DNA of 5,071 nucleotides from Clostridia bacterium (lineage in GTDB: Bacteria; Bacillota; Clostridia; Oscillospirales; Acutalibacteraceae), in contig JAFRZS010000001.1 of assembly GCA_017442445.1 (NCBI GenBank), positions 1 through 5,071 on the forward strand, read 5' to 3'. Within the stretch, counting starts at the first letter, position 1; every line of letters begins with the position of its first letter. This document shows, piece by piece, positions 1 to 5,071 of the stretch. Below the pieces are notes generated by a model. That model was not told where the DNA came from, did no database searches, and saw only the letters and a list, made by a program, of their open reading frames with translations. Both the position numbers and the translations under genes were made by a program.

Positions 1-2367
1 AGTTACAGAATAAGTTTCTCCAAATTTAAGTGTTGCTGTGTACTTTTCAGGAGCTGTTGTGCCGTCTGCCATTACATATTCAACAGTTAAATCATAGCTG
101 TTTCTTGTGTAATATACTTCAAGCACTAATGATCCGTCTGCGTCGATGTTACCTGAAAGCTTTCCGAGTGTTTCATCAAATGTGAAACCTGTGAACTCTT
201 TCGGTACAGCTGTTGCAGTTGTATTTGTAGTACCGGTAAGCTCTTCGGTAATCTCAAGTTTCCATGTTCCGTCGAGATTTTCTGTATAATGGAGTACCTT
301 ATATGCAGTATCTGAATTGGGAGTATAAACAACTTCTTCATTTACATCATTTGCAGGTACTTTACCTTCAACTAAAGTTCTGTCAGGAGTATATCCGAGA
401 ACATCAGGTGAAATTACAGAATAATCATCTCCGTATTTGAGAACGGCAATATATTTTTCAGGTGCCTGAGTACCGTCGCTCATTGTGTATGTTACAGTAA
501 CTTTGTACTGATTTCTTACATAATAAGCTTCAAGCACCAATGAACCGTCCGCTTCGATAATTCCGGAAAGAGTTCCGAGAGTATCATCATGTGTGAAGCC
601 GGTAAAATCTTTTACAACAACAGTTGCAACCGTATTGGTTGTACCTTCAAGATATTCTGTTACTTCAAGCGTCCATGTACCGTCAAGATTTTCTGTGTAG
701 TGATAAACAGTGTATTTTGTATCCGTGTTAGGATTATATACTACTTTTTCAAACACATCTTCAGCAGGCATTGTGCCTGAAACGATAATCTTGTCGGGTG
801 TGTATCCGAGTACATCGGGCGATGTTACGGAATATTCATCCTCAAACTTGAGTTGATCTTCATATTTATCGGGAGCTACAGTACCGTCTGACATTTCGTA
901 CTCAACATTGAGATTATAACTGTTTCTGTCATAATATGCTGTGAGTACCAAAGATCCGTCAGCTGCAATAACACCTGACAATATTCCGAGCTCAGGATTA
1001 AATTTAAAGCCTGAGAATGTTTTAGGAGTAACATTTGCATTTGTGTTTGTTACGCCTGTAAGATTTTCTGTATCAGCTAAATTCCATGTTCCGTCAAGAT
1101 TTTCAGTATAATGTAACACTGTGTACTTTGTATCGGAATTCGGAGTATAAATTACCTTTACAGTAACCTTATCGGCAGGCATTGTACCTTCAACCACTAC
1201 TATATCGGGTGTGTAACCTTCAATCTCAGGTGAGGTTACTGAATATTTGTCCTGATATTTAACTTTATCGGTATATTTATCAGGAGCTTCAGTTCCGTCT
1301 GCCATTTCGTACTCTACTACAAGATCATACTTATTTCGTGTATAATATGCTTCAAGTACCAATGAACCGTCAGCGGCAATTGTGCCTGATGTCTTACCAA
1401 GAGAGCCGTCAAAAGTGAAACCTGTATAATTCTTAGGATCTACATTTGCTGTAGCATTAGTAACTCCTGTACAGTTTTCTGTTTCAACAAGCTTCCATGT
1501 ACCGTCAAGAGTCTCCGTGAAATGTTTTACCTTATATGCTGTGTTTGCGTCAGGAGTATAAACAACTCTTTCAACAACATCAGTATCAGGCATCGTTCCC
1601 GAAACTATATCTCTGTTAGGAGTATATCCTAATACCTCGGGAGTCTTTACAGAATAATCTTCACCGTACTTTAATGTATCAACATATTTATCAGGAGCTT
1701 TTGTACCGTCCGCCATTACATATTCAACAGTAAGCTTGTTGTTGTTTCTTCTGTAATATACTTTGAGTACTAAAGAGCCGTCACCGGCAATCTTACCTGA
1801 TAACTTACCAAGATTTCTATCAAAAGTAAAGCCAACATATTCGTTGGGTTCAGCAGTCGCTGTAGTATTGGTTACACCGCTGAATTCTTCTGTTGCTTCA
1901 AGCTTCCATGAACCGTCAAGATTTTCTGTGTAGTGTTGAACTTCATACTTCGTATCCGCATTAGGAGTATAAACGACAACCTCTTTTACATCATCCATCG
2001 GCATAGTGCCTTCAACAATTATTCGGTCCGGAGTATATCCCGGAACGACAGGAGAATCAACTGCGTATTCTTCAGCATAGAGTAATTCAACTGAATACTC
2101 ATCAGGCGGAGTTGTACCGTCTGACATTACATATGTGATATTAAGATTATATTCGTTGCGAACATAATAAAGGTTAAGCACCAATGAACCGTCTGCAGTA
2201 ACAACACCGGTAGTCTTACTGAGTGCGTCACTGAATGTAAATCCGCCAAAGGATTTCTCGTCAGCTTTTACTCTTTGATCTGTTTCACCTTTAAGAATAT
2301 CAAAAAACTCAAGGTTCCATGAACCGTCAAGATTTTCTGTATAATGGTTTACTCTGTACTTGGTATC
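1..2367 (-). repeat. Tandem array of 137-residue (411-bp) MucBP-like repeats, 5 complete plus 1 partial
   Basis: Units, N- to C-terminus: 1957-2367, 1546-1956, 1135-1545, 724-1134, 313-723, and 1-312 (104 residues, cut by the window edge). The core encoding LDG recurs at 2324, 1913, 1502, 1091, 680 and 269, exactly 411 bases apart each time. Each unit has a first half with HYTENLDGxW, GFTF, LSG and DGSLVL..YY.RN, and a second half with VEYxMxDGTxAPxKY, YSV, GYTPD, GTMP and VVYTPN. DGSLVL is invariant in all six. The second half reads like a MucBP domain; the first resembles segments found beside MucBP domains in Clostridia surface proteins. Hand alignment gives about 64% identity between units 4 and 5 and about 54% between units 1 and 2. 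The likely role is a stalk, possibly glycan-binding. Confidence 0.93.
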
Positions 2368-4674
2368 AGTTCTTGCAGCATAAATTGCTGTGAGCTCATA
2401 ATCACCTTTAGCTGTATTTGAGATAGAGGTAATTTCTTCACCGGTCTTAGTATTAACCCATTTAACAAAATCATAGCCTTGTTTTGTTGCGGGGTTAAAC
2501 TTAGCAACACCGATACCGTGTGTGTATTGCTCAGGGTTAGATTCCATCTTACCGCCGTCAAGGTGATATTTAATGAGATTAGGTACAACAGTTACTGTAA
2601 AGTCGCTGTCCTTTACAATTGTTCCGTCAGCAGGAAATACTGTATAGTCTGCCGGGCTAATAAGTGAACCGTTTGAATATACATCTGTCGCATTAATTCC
2701 GTAGTTAACTTTTTCAGCTTCCGCAGGAATCGGACCGTATTCTTCATGGTCAGTTATAGCACCATCTTTATCAGCAAGTTCTACAAAAACTTCCGGTGCA
2801 TTACCATCAGGTAAATCGGCCTGAAGGTTTTCGGGACATAACCATTCAACTGTATAGTTTTCACTGATGTCAGCTTTATCACCTTTGTAGATATTAAAGT
2901 TATCCGTAAAAGTAATTTCAGGTTTAAACACATTTACAGTTGCAGTATCAGTAAATCTGACAGCTTCAAAGTCACCTTCATGTAAAGGTGTTACAATAGC
3001 TGTAACTGTGTATGTTTCATTATGATTTAATGAATCATCACTTGTAAAGTTATTTCCTTTACTGTCTGTCACGATATACTCAATGTGAACGAGATCTGAC
3101 ATCCACTTTCCGTCCATGTTTGTAAATATATCGCTCTGTTCAACAGTATCGCCAATATAGATGCTGTGGTCATGAGCGTTTATATCGTACTTGATCGGGA
3201 TATCGACATCAGGAACAGGATATTCAACAAGCTCGTTATCGCTTGAATCGTAAACACCTGAATCAGGAGTATTTGTGGGAACCTGATTACCGCCTGCAAA
3301 TTCTTCCTTTATTGTGATATAGAATGAAAATCTGAAAATTCCGGGATCATTCGGATCTAACGGATTTCCGTCATCATCACAAATAACAATCGGAAAATCA
3401 AGATTGATAATCTTAATTTCAGTTGTTCCGTCATCGTGTTCCACAAGCTCTACTGTATTAGGATATGCCTTTTTGATTGCTGCCTTCTGTTCTTCAGTAA
3501 GATAAAAATACTGAGTAACAAAATCCTTAACAACAAGATCTTCGTACGGTTTTCCAACTGCACTTGTTATCTTATCGAACGCTGAATCAAGACCGTCAAA
3601 ATCGGTTGCAGGAATATAATATTCACTACTTGCCTTAGTTCCTAAGCTATTCTTTAAAGGTTTTTTAGCATTAGGGTAATTTGACGAAACAGCATTAAGC
3701 ATATAATAAACGGACGATGTTGAAGTCGGCAATTCATCAAAAATACCTACTGAATACACTTTACCGCCATAAGTATTCTTAATTTCATATGCATCAGTTA
3801 CAGCACCATATGAGCCTGTAGTGGTAGATGTTGATGATGCTGCGCCGTCACTGAACAAAACAGTAAACAGATGTTTTTCTTCCTGATAGCCGCTCTTAAT
3901 TATCTTCAAAGCTTTATCAGTACCGCTGCCGGGATATGTACTGCCGCTTGCATTTAAATTCCAGATAGCAGATTTAATTGCACTTGCATTATTTTTTACC
4001 GACACATATGCGCCAGAATTAGATTTTTTATTACCTGTGATAACACTTGAAGAATCAGAAAATTTCACGACTGCAATTCTGAAATCAACATTGTATGTCT
4101 GTGTGTATTCGTAAACCTTGTCAATAAATACAGTTACTGAATGCTTCAAAGCATCAATCTTGGTTGTTGAATAAAATGCATATTCATTGTTTGCGCCTGT
4201 ACCTTTAGGATTAAACTTAAGCTTCTTAGATGTAACAATATTGGAAACAGGTGACTCAATTACATACCAACCTGCTTCACGCTTGGATGTTGCAGTGTAG
4301 TAATCAATCTTAACATATTTACCGCCTTTGTATATATAATAGTACTTTGAGGTAGAAAGATAAGATGAACTCTCAACTCTTGCATAGTCAGCATAATCGT
4401 TTGACATACTGCCCGATGTATCAAGGATAAGAACGATATCCGCAGACTCAATATTAGTTACTAAAGCACCTTTTGCGTAGGTTTCAAGATCAATTCTGAA
4501 AATTTCAGGGTCATTTGTCGGTACGGTTTGTTTGTTAAGAACAATGTTATCCGTATTAACATCAGAATATCCTTCAATTAAATCTTCTGAAGCTATAACC
4601 GGAAGTAACAAATTGGGTACCAACATGGTTAAAACCAACAAAATTGACAAAAGACTTCTATAAACCTTTTTCAT
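1..4674 (-). CDS. Large secreted VWA/InlB-repeat/MucBP-like surface protein, adhesin type (C-terminus off window)
   Basis: One reading frame stays open for 1558 codons from ATG 4674 to the window edge; I checked every codon and found no stop. The ATG follows AGGAG by 8 nt and opens a clear signal peptide, which fixes the start. Order of parts: signal peptide 1-28, VWA domain about 78-372 with MIDAS motif DTSGS at 85-89, beta-rich segment 373-484 with GGNQVPTN at 461-468, beta-sandwich-like segments 485-700, an InlB-type module 701-766, and 137-residue repeats from 770 onward. Only three cysteines occur (432, 613, 1068), far apart and in different domains, as is usual for Gram-positive surface proteins. 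By family knowledge, VWA heads bind ligands through a metal ion, and InlB/MucBP repeats form surface stalks or bind mucin-type glycans. Adhesion is therefore the likely role, but the ligand is unknown. The wall-anchoring signal must lie beyond base 1. Architecture is confident; function is inferred. Confidence 0.95.
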   Translation of the reverse strand, partial: MKKVYRSLLSILLVLTMLVPNLLLPVIASEDLIEGYSDVNTDNIVLNKQTVPTNDPEIFRIDLETYAKGALVTNIESADIVLILDTSGSMSNDYADYARVESSSYLSTSKYYYIYKGGKYVKIDYYTATSKREAGWYVIESPVSNIVTSKKLKFNPKGTGANNEYAFYSTTKIDALKHSVTVFIDKVYEYTQTYNVDFRIAVVKFSDSSSVITGNKKSNSGAYVSVKNNASAIKSAIWNLNASGSTYPGSGTDKALKIIKSGYQEEKHLFTVLFSDGAASSTSTTTGSYGAVTDAYEIKNTYGGKVYSVGIFDELPTSTSSVYYMLNAVSSNYPNAKKPLKNSLGTKASSEYYIPATDFDGLDSAFDKITSAVGKPYEDLVVKDFVTQYFYLTEEQKAAIKKAYPNTVELVEHDDGTTEIKIINLDFPIVICDDDGNPLDPNDPGIFRFSFYITIKEEFAGGNQVPTNTPDSGVYDSSDNELVEYPVPDVDIPIKYDINAHDHSIYIGDTVEQSDIFTNMDGKWMSDLVHIEYIVTDSKGNNFTSDDSLNHNETYTVTAIVTPLHEGDFEAVRFTDTATVNVFKPEITFTDNFNIYKGDKADISENYTVEWLCPENLQADLPDGNAPEVFVELADKDGAITDHEEYGPIPAEAEKVNYGINATDVYSNGSLISPADYTVFPADGTIVKDSDFTVTVVPNLIKYHLDGGKMESNPEQYTHGIGVAKFNPATKQGYDFVKWVNTKTGEEITSISNTAKGDYELTAIYAARTDTKYRVNHYTENLDGSWNLEFFDILKGETDQRVKADEKSFGGFTFSDALSKTTGVVTADGSLVLNLYYVRNEYNLNITYVMSDGTTPPDEYSVELLYAEEYAVDSPVVPGYTPDRIIVEGTMPMDDVKEVVVYTPNADTKYEVQHYTENLDGSWKLEATEEFSGVTNTTATAEPNEYVGFTFDRNLGKLSGKIAGDGSLVLKVYYRRNNNKLTVEYVMADGTKAPDKYVDTLKYGEDYSVKTPEVLGYTPNRDIVSGTMPDTDVVERVVYTPDANTAYKVKHFTETLDGTWKLVETENCTGVTNATANVDPKNYTGFTFDGSLGKTSGTIAADGSLVLEAYYTRNKYDLVVEYEMADGTEAPDKYTDKVKYQDKYSVTSPEIEGYTPDIVVVEGTMPADKVTVKVIYTPNSDTKYTVLHYTENLDGTWNLADTENLTGVTNTNANVTPKTFSGFKFNPELGILSGVIAADGSLVLTAYYDRNSYNLNVEYEMSDGTVAPDKYEDQLKFEDEYSVTSPDVLGYTPDKIIVSGTMPAEDVFEKVVYNPNTDTKYTVYHYTENLDGTWTLEVTEYLEGTTNTVATVVVKDFTGFTHDDTLGTLSGIIEADGSLVLEAYYVRNQYKVTVTYTMSDGTQAPEKYIAVLKYGDDYSVISPDVLGYTPDRTLVEGKVPANDVNEEVVYTPNSDTAYKVLHYTENLDGTWKLEITEELTGTTNTTATAVPKEFTGFTFDETLGKLSGNIDADGSLVLEVYYTRNSYDLTVEYVMADGTTAPEKYTATLKFGETYSVT
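2377..2574 (-). other. Single InlB B-repeat / Flg_new (Listeria-Bacteroides repeat) module
   Basis: Residues 701-766 match the family pattern: YHLDGGKMESNPEQYTHG, then FNPATKQGYDFVKWVN, then GEEITSIS and a closing strand YELTAIY. The YxLDGG start, the GYxFxxW core and the final (L/Y)xAxY strand are the family hallmarks. These small beta-grasp-like modules usually occur in tandem on Gram-positive surface proteins. Here there is one copy, directly before the long repeats. Family assignment is confident from the motifs alone. Confidence 0.85.
2575..3222 (-). other. Unassigned beta-sandwich-like region, probably two domains
   Basis: Residues 485-700 contain alternating hydrophobic/polar strands and few helices. 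The first part (about 485-585) begins VDIPIKYDINAHDHSIYIGDT and ends TDTATVNVF. The second (about 586-700) begins KPEITFTDNFNIYKGD and ends with FTVTVVPNLIK. Both openings share a layout: a hydrophobic strand, a short polar stretch, then (I)YxGD. That suggests two related Ig-like modules. I cannot name a family. The probable role is a spacer or a second binding region between the VWA head and the repeats. Confidence 0.5.
3223..3558 (-). other. Beta-rich segment after VWA, with GGNxVPTN motif
   Basis: Residues 373-484 begin with a probable strand-helix stretch (VVKDF, then LTEEQKAAIKKA), go on to DDGTTEIKIINLDF, and end with FRFSFYITIKEEF followed by GGNQVPTNTPDSGVY (461-475). From memory, Clostridia VWA-containing surface proteins often have a segment of this kind ending in a GGNxVPTN-like motif, resembling the beta-sandwich domains of pilus adhesins. 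Part of it echoes the lead-in strand before the VWA domain. The VWA domain may therefore be inserted into this sandwich. The fold assignment is inference. Confidence 0.55.
3559..4443 (-). other. von Willebrand factor A domain with complete MIDAS and a large loop insertion
   Basis: The domain opens with a hydrophobic strand, ADIVLIL, leading into DTSGSM (85-90), the DxSxS metal-ion-dependent adhesion site. The second MIDAS element is probably Thr246 in GSTYPGSGT. The third is Asp276 in FTVLFSDG, which follows a hydrophobic strand as expected. Helix 1 is KIDALKHSVTVFIDKV (172-187), and the strand FRIAVVKFSD follows soon after. The last helix is near LDSAFDKI (362-369). Between the DxSxS motif and helix 1 lie about 80 residues (91-171) that a typical VWA domain lacks there. 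All expected metal-binding residues are present, so metal-dependent ligand binding is likely. Domain identity is confident; the exact ends are estimates. Confidence 0.93.
4162..4404 (-). other. Tyrosine-rich insertion within the VWA domain, after the MIDAS motif
   Basis: Residues 91-171 separate the DTSGSM loop from helix 1; in standard VWA domains this gap is only a few residues. The segment is rich in Tyr, Ser, Thr and Lys and contains YYYIYKGGKYVKIDYYT (112-128), which reads as a beta-hairpin turning at KGGK. The stretch GWYVIE follows, then KKLKFNPKG. It has no cysteine and no long hydrophobic run. It would sit next to the metal site, so it may form or cover the ligand-binding face. No known domain is recognised, and its role is inference. 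Confidence 0.75.
4591..4674 (-). other. Sec signal peptide
   Basis: Residues 1-28 show the three classical parts: a basic n-region (MKKVYR), a hydrophobic core rich in Leu, Val and Ile (about 8-24), and a cleavage region ending VIA before SED. Signal peptidase I would most likely cut after Ala28. There is no lipobox cysteine, so this is not a lipoprotein. No YSIRK-type motif is present. Confidence 0.9.
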
Positions 4675-4682
4675 ATCAGTTT

Positions 4683-4687
4683 CTCCT
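4683..4687 (-). promoter_or_regulatory. Ribosome binding site of the surface-protein gene
   Basis: On the minus strand AGGAG, within GAAAGGAGAA, stands 8 nt before ATG 4674. A perfect 10-bp palindrome, TTCTATAGAA (4688-4697), lies directly upstream of the core. Confidence 0.85.
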
Positions 4688-4709
4688 TTCTATAGAATAG
4701 GTGTACTTT

Positions 4710-4727
4710 ACGCGTTATAAAACGTGT
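4710..4727 (-). promoter_or_regulatory. Small hairpin in the leader of the surface-protein gene
   Basis: Two 7-base arms (ACACGTT and AACGCGT on the minus strand) flank a 4-base loop and pair at 6 of 7 positions; the exception is an A-C mismatch. It falls inside the predicted leader, about 36 nt before the ATG. It has no U-run, so it is not a terminator. It could be an operator half-site pair or a leader structure, or chance in AT-rich DNA. Confidence 0.3.
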
Positions 4728-4781
4728 CTGACCTCGTACTCGATATTTGAAACACACTTATAGTGACAAATACCCGCTTAA

Positions 4782-4810
4782 ATATTAAACCAAAATACTT
4801 TTAATGTCAA
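4782..4810 (-). promoter_or_regulatory. Sigma-A-type promoter of the large surface-protein gene
   Basis: Read on the minus strand: a perfect -35 box TTGACA (4810-4805), a 17-bp spacer, and a -10 box TAATAT (4787-4782, 4 of 6 consensus bases). Transcription would start near 4775, giving a leader of about 100 nt before the ATG at 4674. It is the best promoter match I found on this strand upstream of the gene. Confidence 0.65.
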
Positions 4811-4923
4811 GATAAAATCCCATTATTTACTATAAAAAATTCTGTTTCCTTTTATTTTCATTAAATTTTTGAGTCAGACATATTATTTATAATAATTGTA
4901 TAATATAATATTAGAGAAACTTG

Positions 4924-4952
4924 TTGACCAAACAGTTTTTTTGTTATAAAAT
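4924..4952 (+). promoter_or_regulatory. Probable promoter of the divergent plus-strand gene
   Basis: TTGACC (4924-4929, 5 of 6) and TAAAAT (4947-4952, 5 of 6) are separated by the ideal 17 bp. Start of transcription would be near 4958-4960, leaving a short leader of about 25 nt to TTG 4984. An overlapping TATAAA at 4945 and TATACT at 4952 have poorer spacing. The -35 box lies in the middle of an imperfect inverted repeat (4917-4939), which might be an operator. Confidence 0.55.
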
Positions 4953-4971
4953 ATACTGAATGTTGTATTGC

Positions 4972-4979
4972 GGAGGTGA
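4972..4979 (+). promoter_or_regulatory. Strong ribosome binding site that favours a TTG start
   Basis: GGAGGTGA is a full 8-base match to the 16S anti-Shine-Dalgarno end. GGAGG is 7 nt from TTG 4984 and 4 nt from the in-frame TTG 4981, so 4984 is preferred. An in-frame ATG at 4960 lies upstream of this site and has no ribosome site of its own. Using it would place the GGAGGTGA inside the coding sequence. Confidence 0.75.
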
Positions 4980-4983
4980 ATTG

Positions 4984-5071
4984 TTGAAAAGCAAAGTAAA
5001 ACCCTACAGTTATTTAAAAAATATCGGTATAGCTTTACTGATTTCTGCAGTCGTTTTGCTGATAATTTCAC
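4984..5071 (+). CDS. N-terminus of an unidentified membrane or exported protein (partial)
   Basis: Twenty-nine codons are visible before the window ends. The start is TTG 4984, chosen by its spacing from a very strong GGAGGTGA; TTG 4981 and ATG 4960 are in-frame alternatives. The peptide begins with a basic stretch (KSKVKPYSYLKN) and goes on into IGIALLISAVVLLIIS, a hydrophobic run long enough for a membrane segment or signal anchor. No charged residue or cleavage motif is seen before the edge. It is transcribed divergently from the surface-protein gene. A sortase or another cell-envelope protein would fit this context, but nothing visible shows it. Confidence 0.7.
   Translation, partial: MKSKVKPYSYLKNIGIALLISAVVLLIIS

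Larger units (their letters stand above)
4675..4980. other. Divergent intergenic region
   Basis: These 306 strongly AT-rich bases separate two genes pointing away from each other. The left part is the probable leader of the minus-strand gene. The middle holds that gene's promoter at 4782-4810. The right part holds the plus-strand promoter and its ribosome site. The stretch 4811-4915 is low-complexity A/T sequence with several TATAAT-like words (4888-4893, 4899-4904), and I see no gene in it. The two promoters lie about 115 bp apart, so a shared regulator could reach both; no known operator is recognised. Confidence 0.8.

Noticed and set aside
126..341. Short minus-strand open frame of 71 codons
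   Set aside because: It lies in another frame of the repeat array and has no ribosome site; the overlapping long frame is continuous and domain-bearing.
589..780. Short plus-strand open frame of 63 codons
   Set aside because: Antisense to repeat unit 5. Its Cys- and Phe-rich composition is what the complement of a Thr- and Glu-rich gene gives.
1..2367. Regular direct repeats considered as a CRISPR array or satellite DNA
   Set aside because: The 411-bp period is in frame, the third codon positions diverge, and the translation is a conserved protein repeat.
2349..2667. Overlapping short frames on both strands near the InlB-type module
   Set aside because: Shadows of the long gene; neither has a ribosome site or recognisable protein sequence.
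4260..4451. Minus-strand open frame of 63 codons over the VWA domain
   Set aside because: Out of frame with the intact MIDAS-bearing sequence, so a shadow.
4875..4904. CAGACA with 18-bp spacing to TATAAT as a second plus-strand promoter
   Set aside because: Only 4 of 6 bases match in the -35 box, in a stretch where TATAAT-like words are expected by chance; the promoter at 4924-4952 is better.
4917..4942. Imperfect hairpin followed by seven T residues, as a plus-strand terminator
   Set aside because: The stem is A/T-rich with a mismatch, no plus-strand gene lies upstream, and it overlaps the predicted -35 box. An operator role is at least as likely.
4960..4962. ATG as the start of the plus-strand gene
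   Set aside because: It has no ribosome site and sits at the predicted transcription start. The full GGAGGTGA before TTG 4984 would then be buried in the coding sequence. Leaderless use cannot be excluded.
4883..5071. Minus-strand open frame entering from the right edge
   Set aside because: It starts at a chance GTG at the window edge and runs antisense through the promoter and start of the plus-strand gene.

Overview
The window is almost entirely one very long gene on the minus strand. It starts at 4674 and is still open at base 1, giving 1558 codons with no stop. I checked every codon of this frame by hand. The gene encodes an exported, multi-domain surface protein of adhesin type. It is followed at the right edge by a divergent intergenic region and the first codons of a second, plus-strand gene. 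AT-rich DNA, strong AGGAG/GGAGGTGA ribosome sites, a TTG start, and a Sec signal peptide combined with VWA, InlB-type and MucBP-like modules all point to a low-GC Gram-positive. My best guess is a gut Clostridia member related to Ruminococcus/Oscillospirales. That placement is inference from style, not from a marker gene.

Minus-strand protein, N- to C-terminus: a signal peptide (residues 1-28); a short beta-strand-like lead-in; a von Willebrand factor A domain with an intact metal-binding MIDAS motif (about 78-372) and a long tyrosine-rich insertion straight after that motif; a beta-rich segment with a GGN-x-VPTN motif (about 373-484); two further beta-sandwich-like segments of no family I can name firmly (about 485-700); one InlB B-repeat/Flg_new-type module (about 701-766); then at least five and three-quarter copies of a 137-residue repeat (from 770 to the window edge). 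The repeats have exactly constant length. Each seems to consist of two related MucBP-like halves. The C-terminal end, where a sortase signal or other wall anchor would be expected, lies outside the window.

Intergenic region (4675-4980): it carries a good sigma-A-type promoter for the minus-strand gene (TTGACA, 17 bp, TAATAT), a leader of about 100 nt with small inverted repeats, and a second promoter facing right (TTGACC, 17 bp, TAAAAT). The plus-strand gene most likely starts at TTG 4984 and begins with a short basic stretch and a membrane segment. Too little is visible to name it.

Functional reading: the repeat array looks like a stalk that holds a metal-dependent VWA head away from the cell wall, for binding a host, mucin or neighbouring-cell ligand. 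I see no sign of a defence system, mobile element, CRISPR array or RNA gene. The interest here is in protein architecture: the VWA insertion, the constant two-tier repeat, and the in-register swap between InlB-type and MucBP-like modules.
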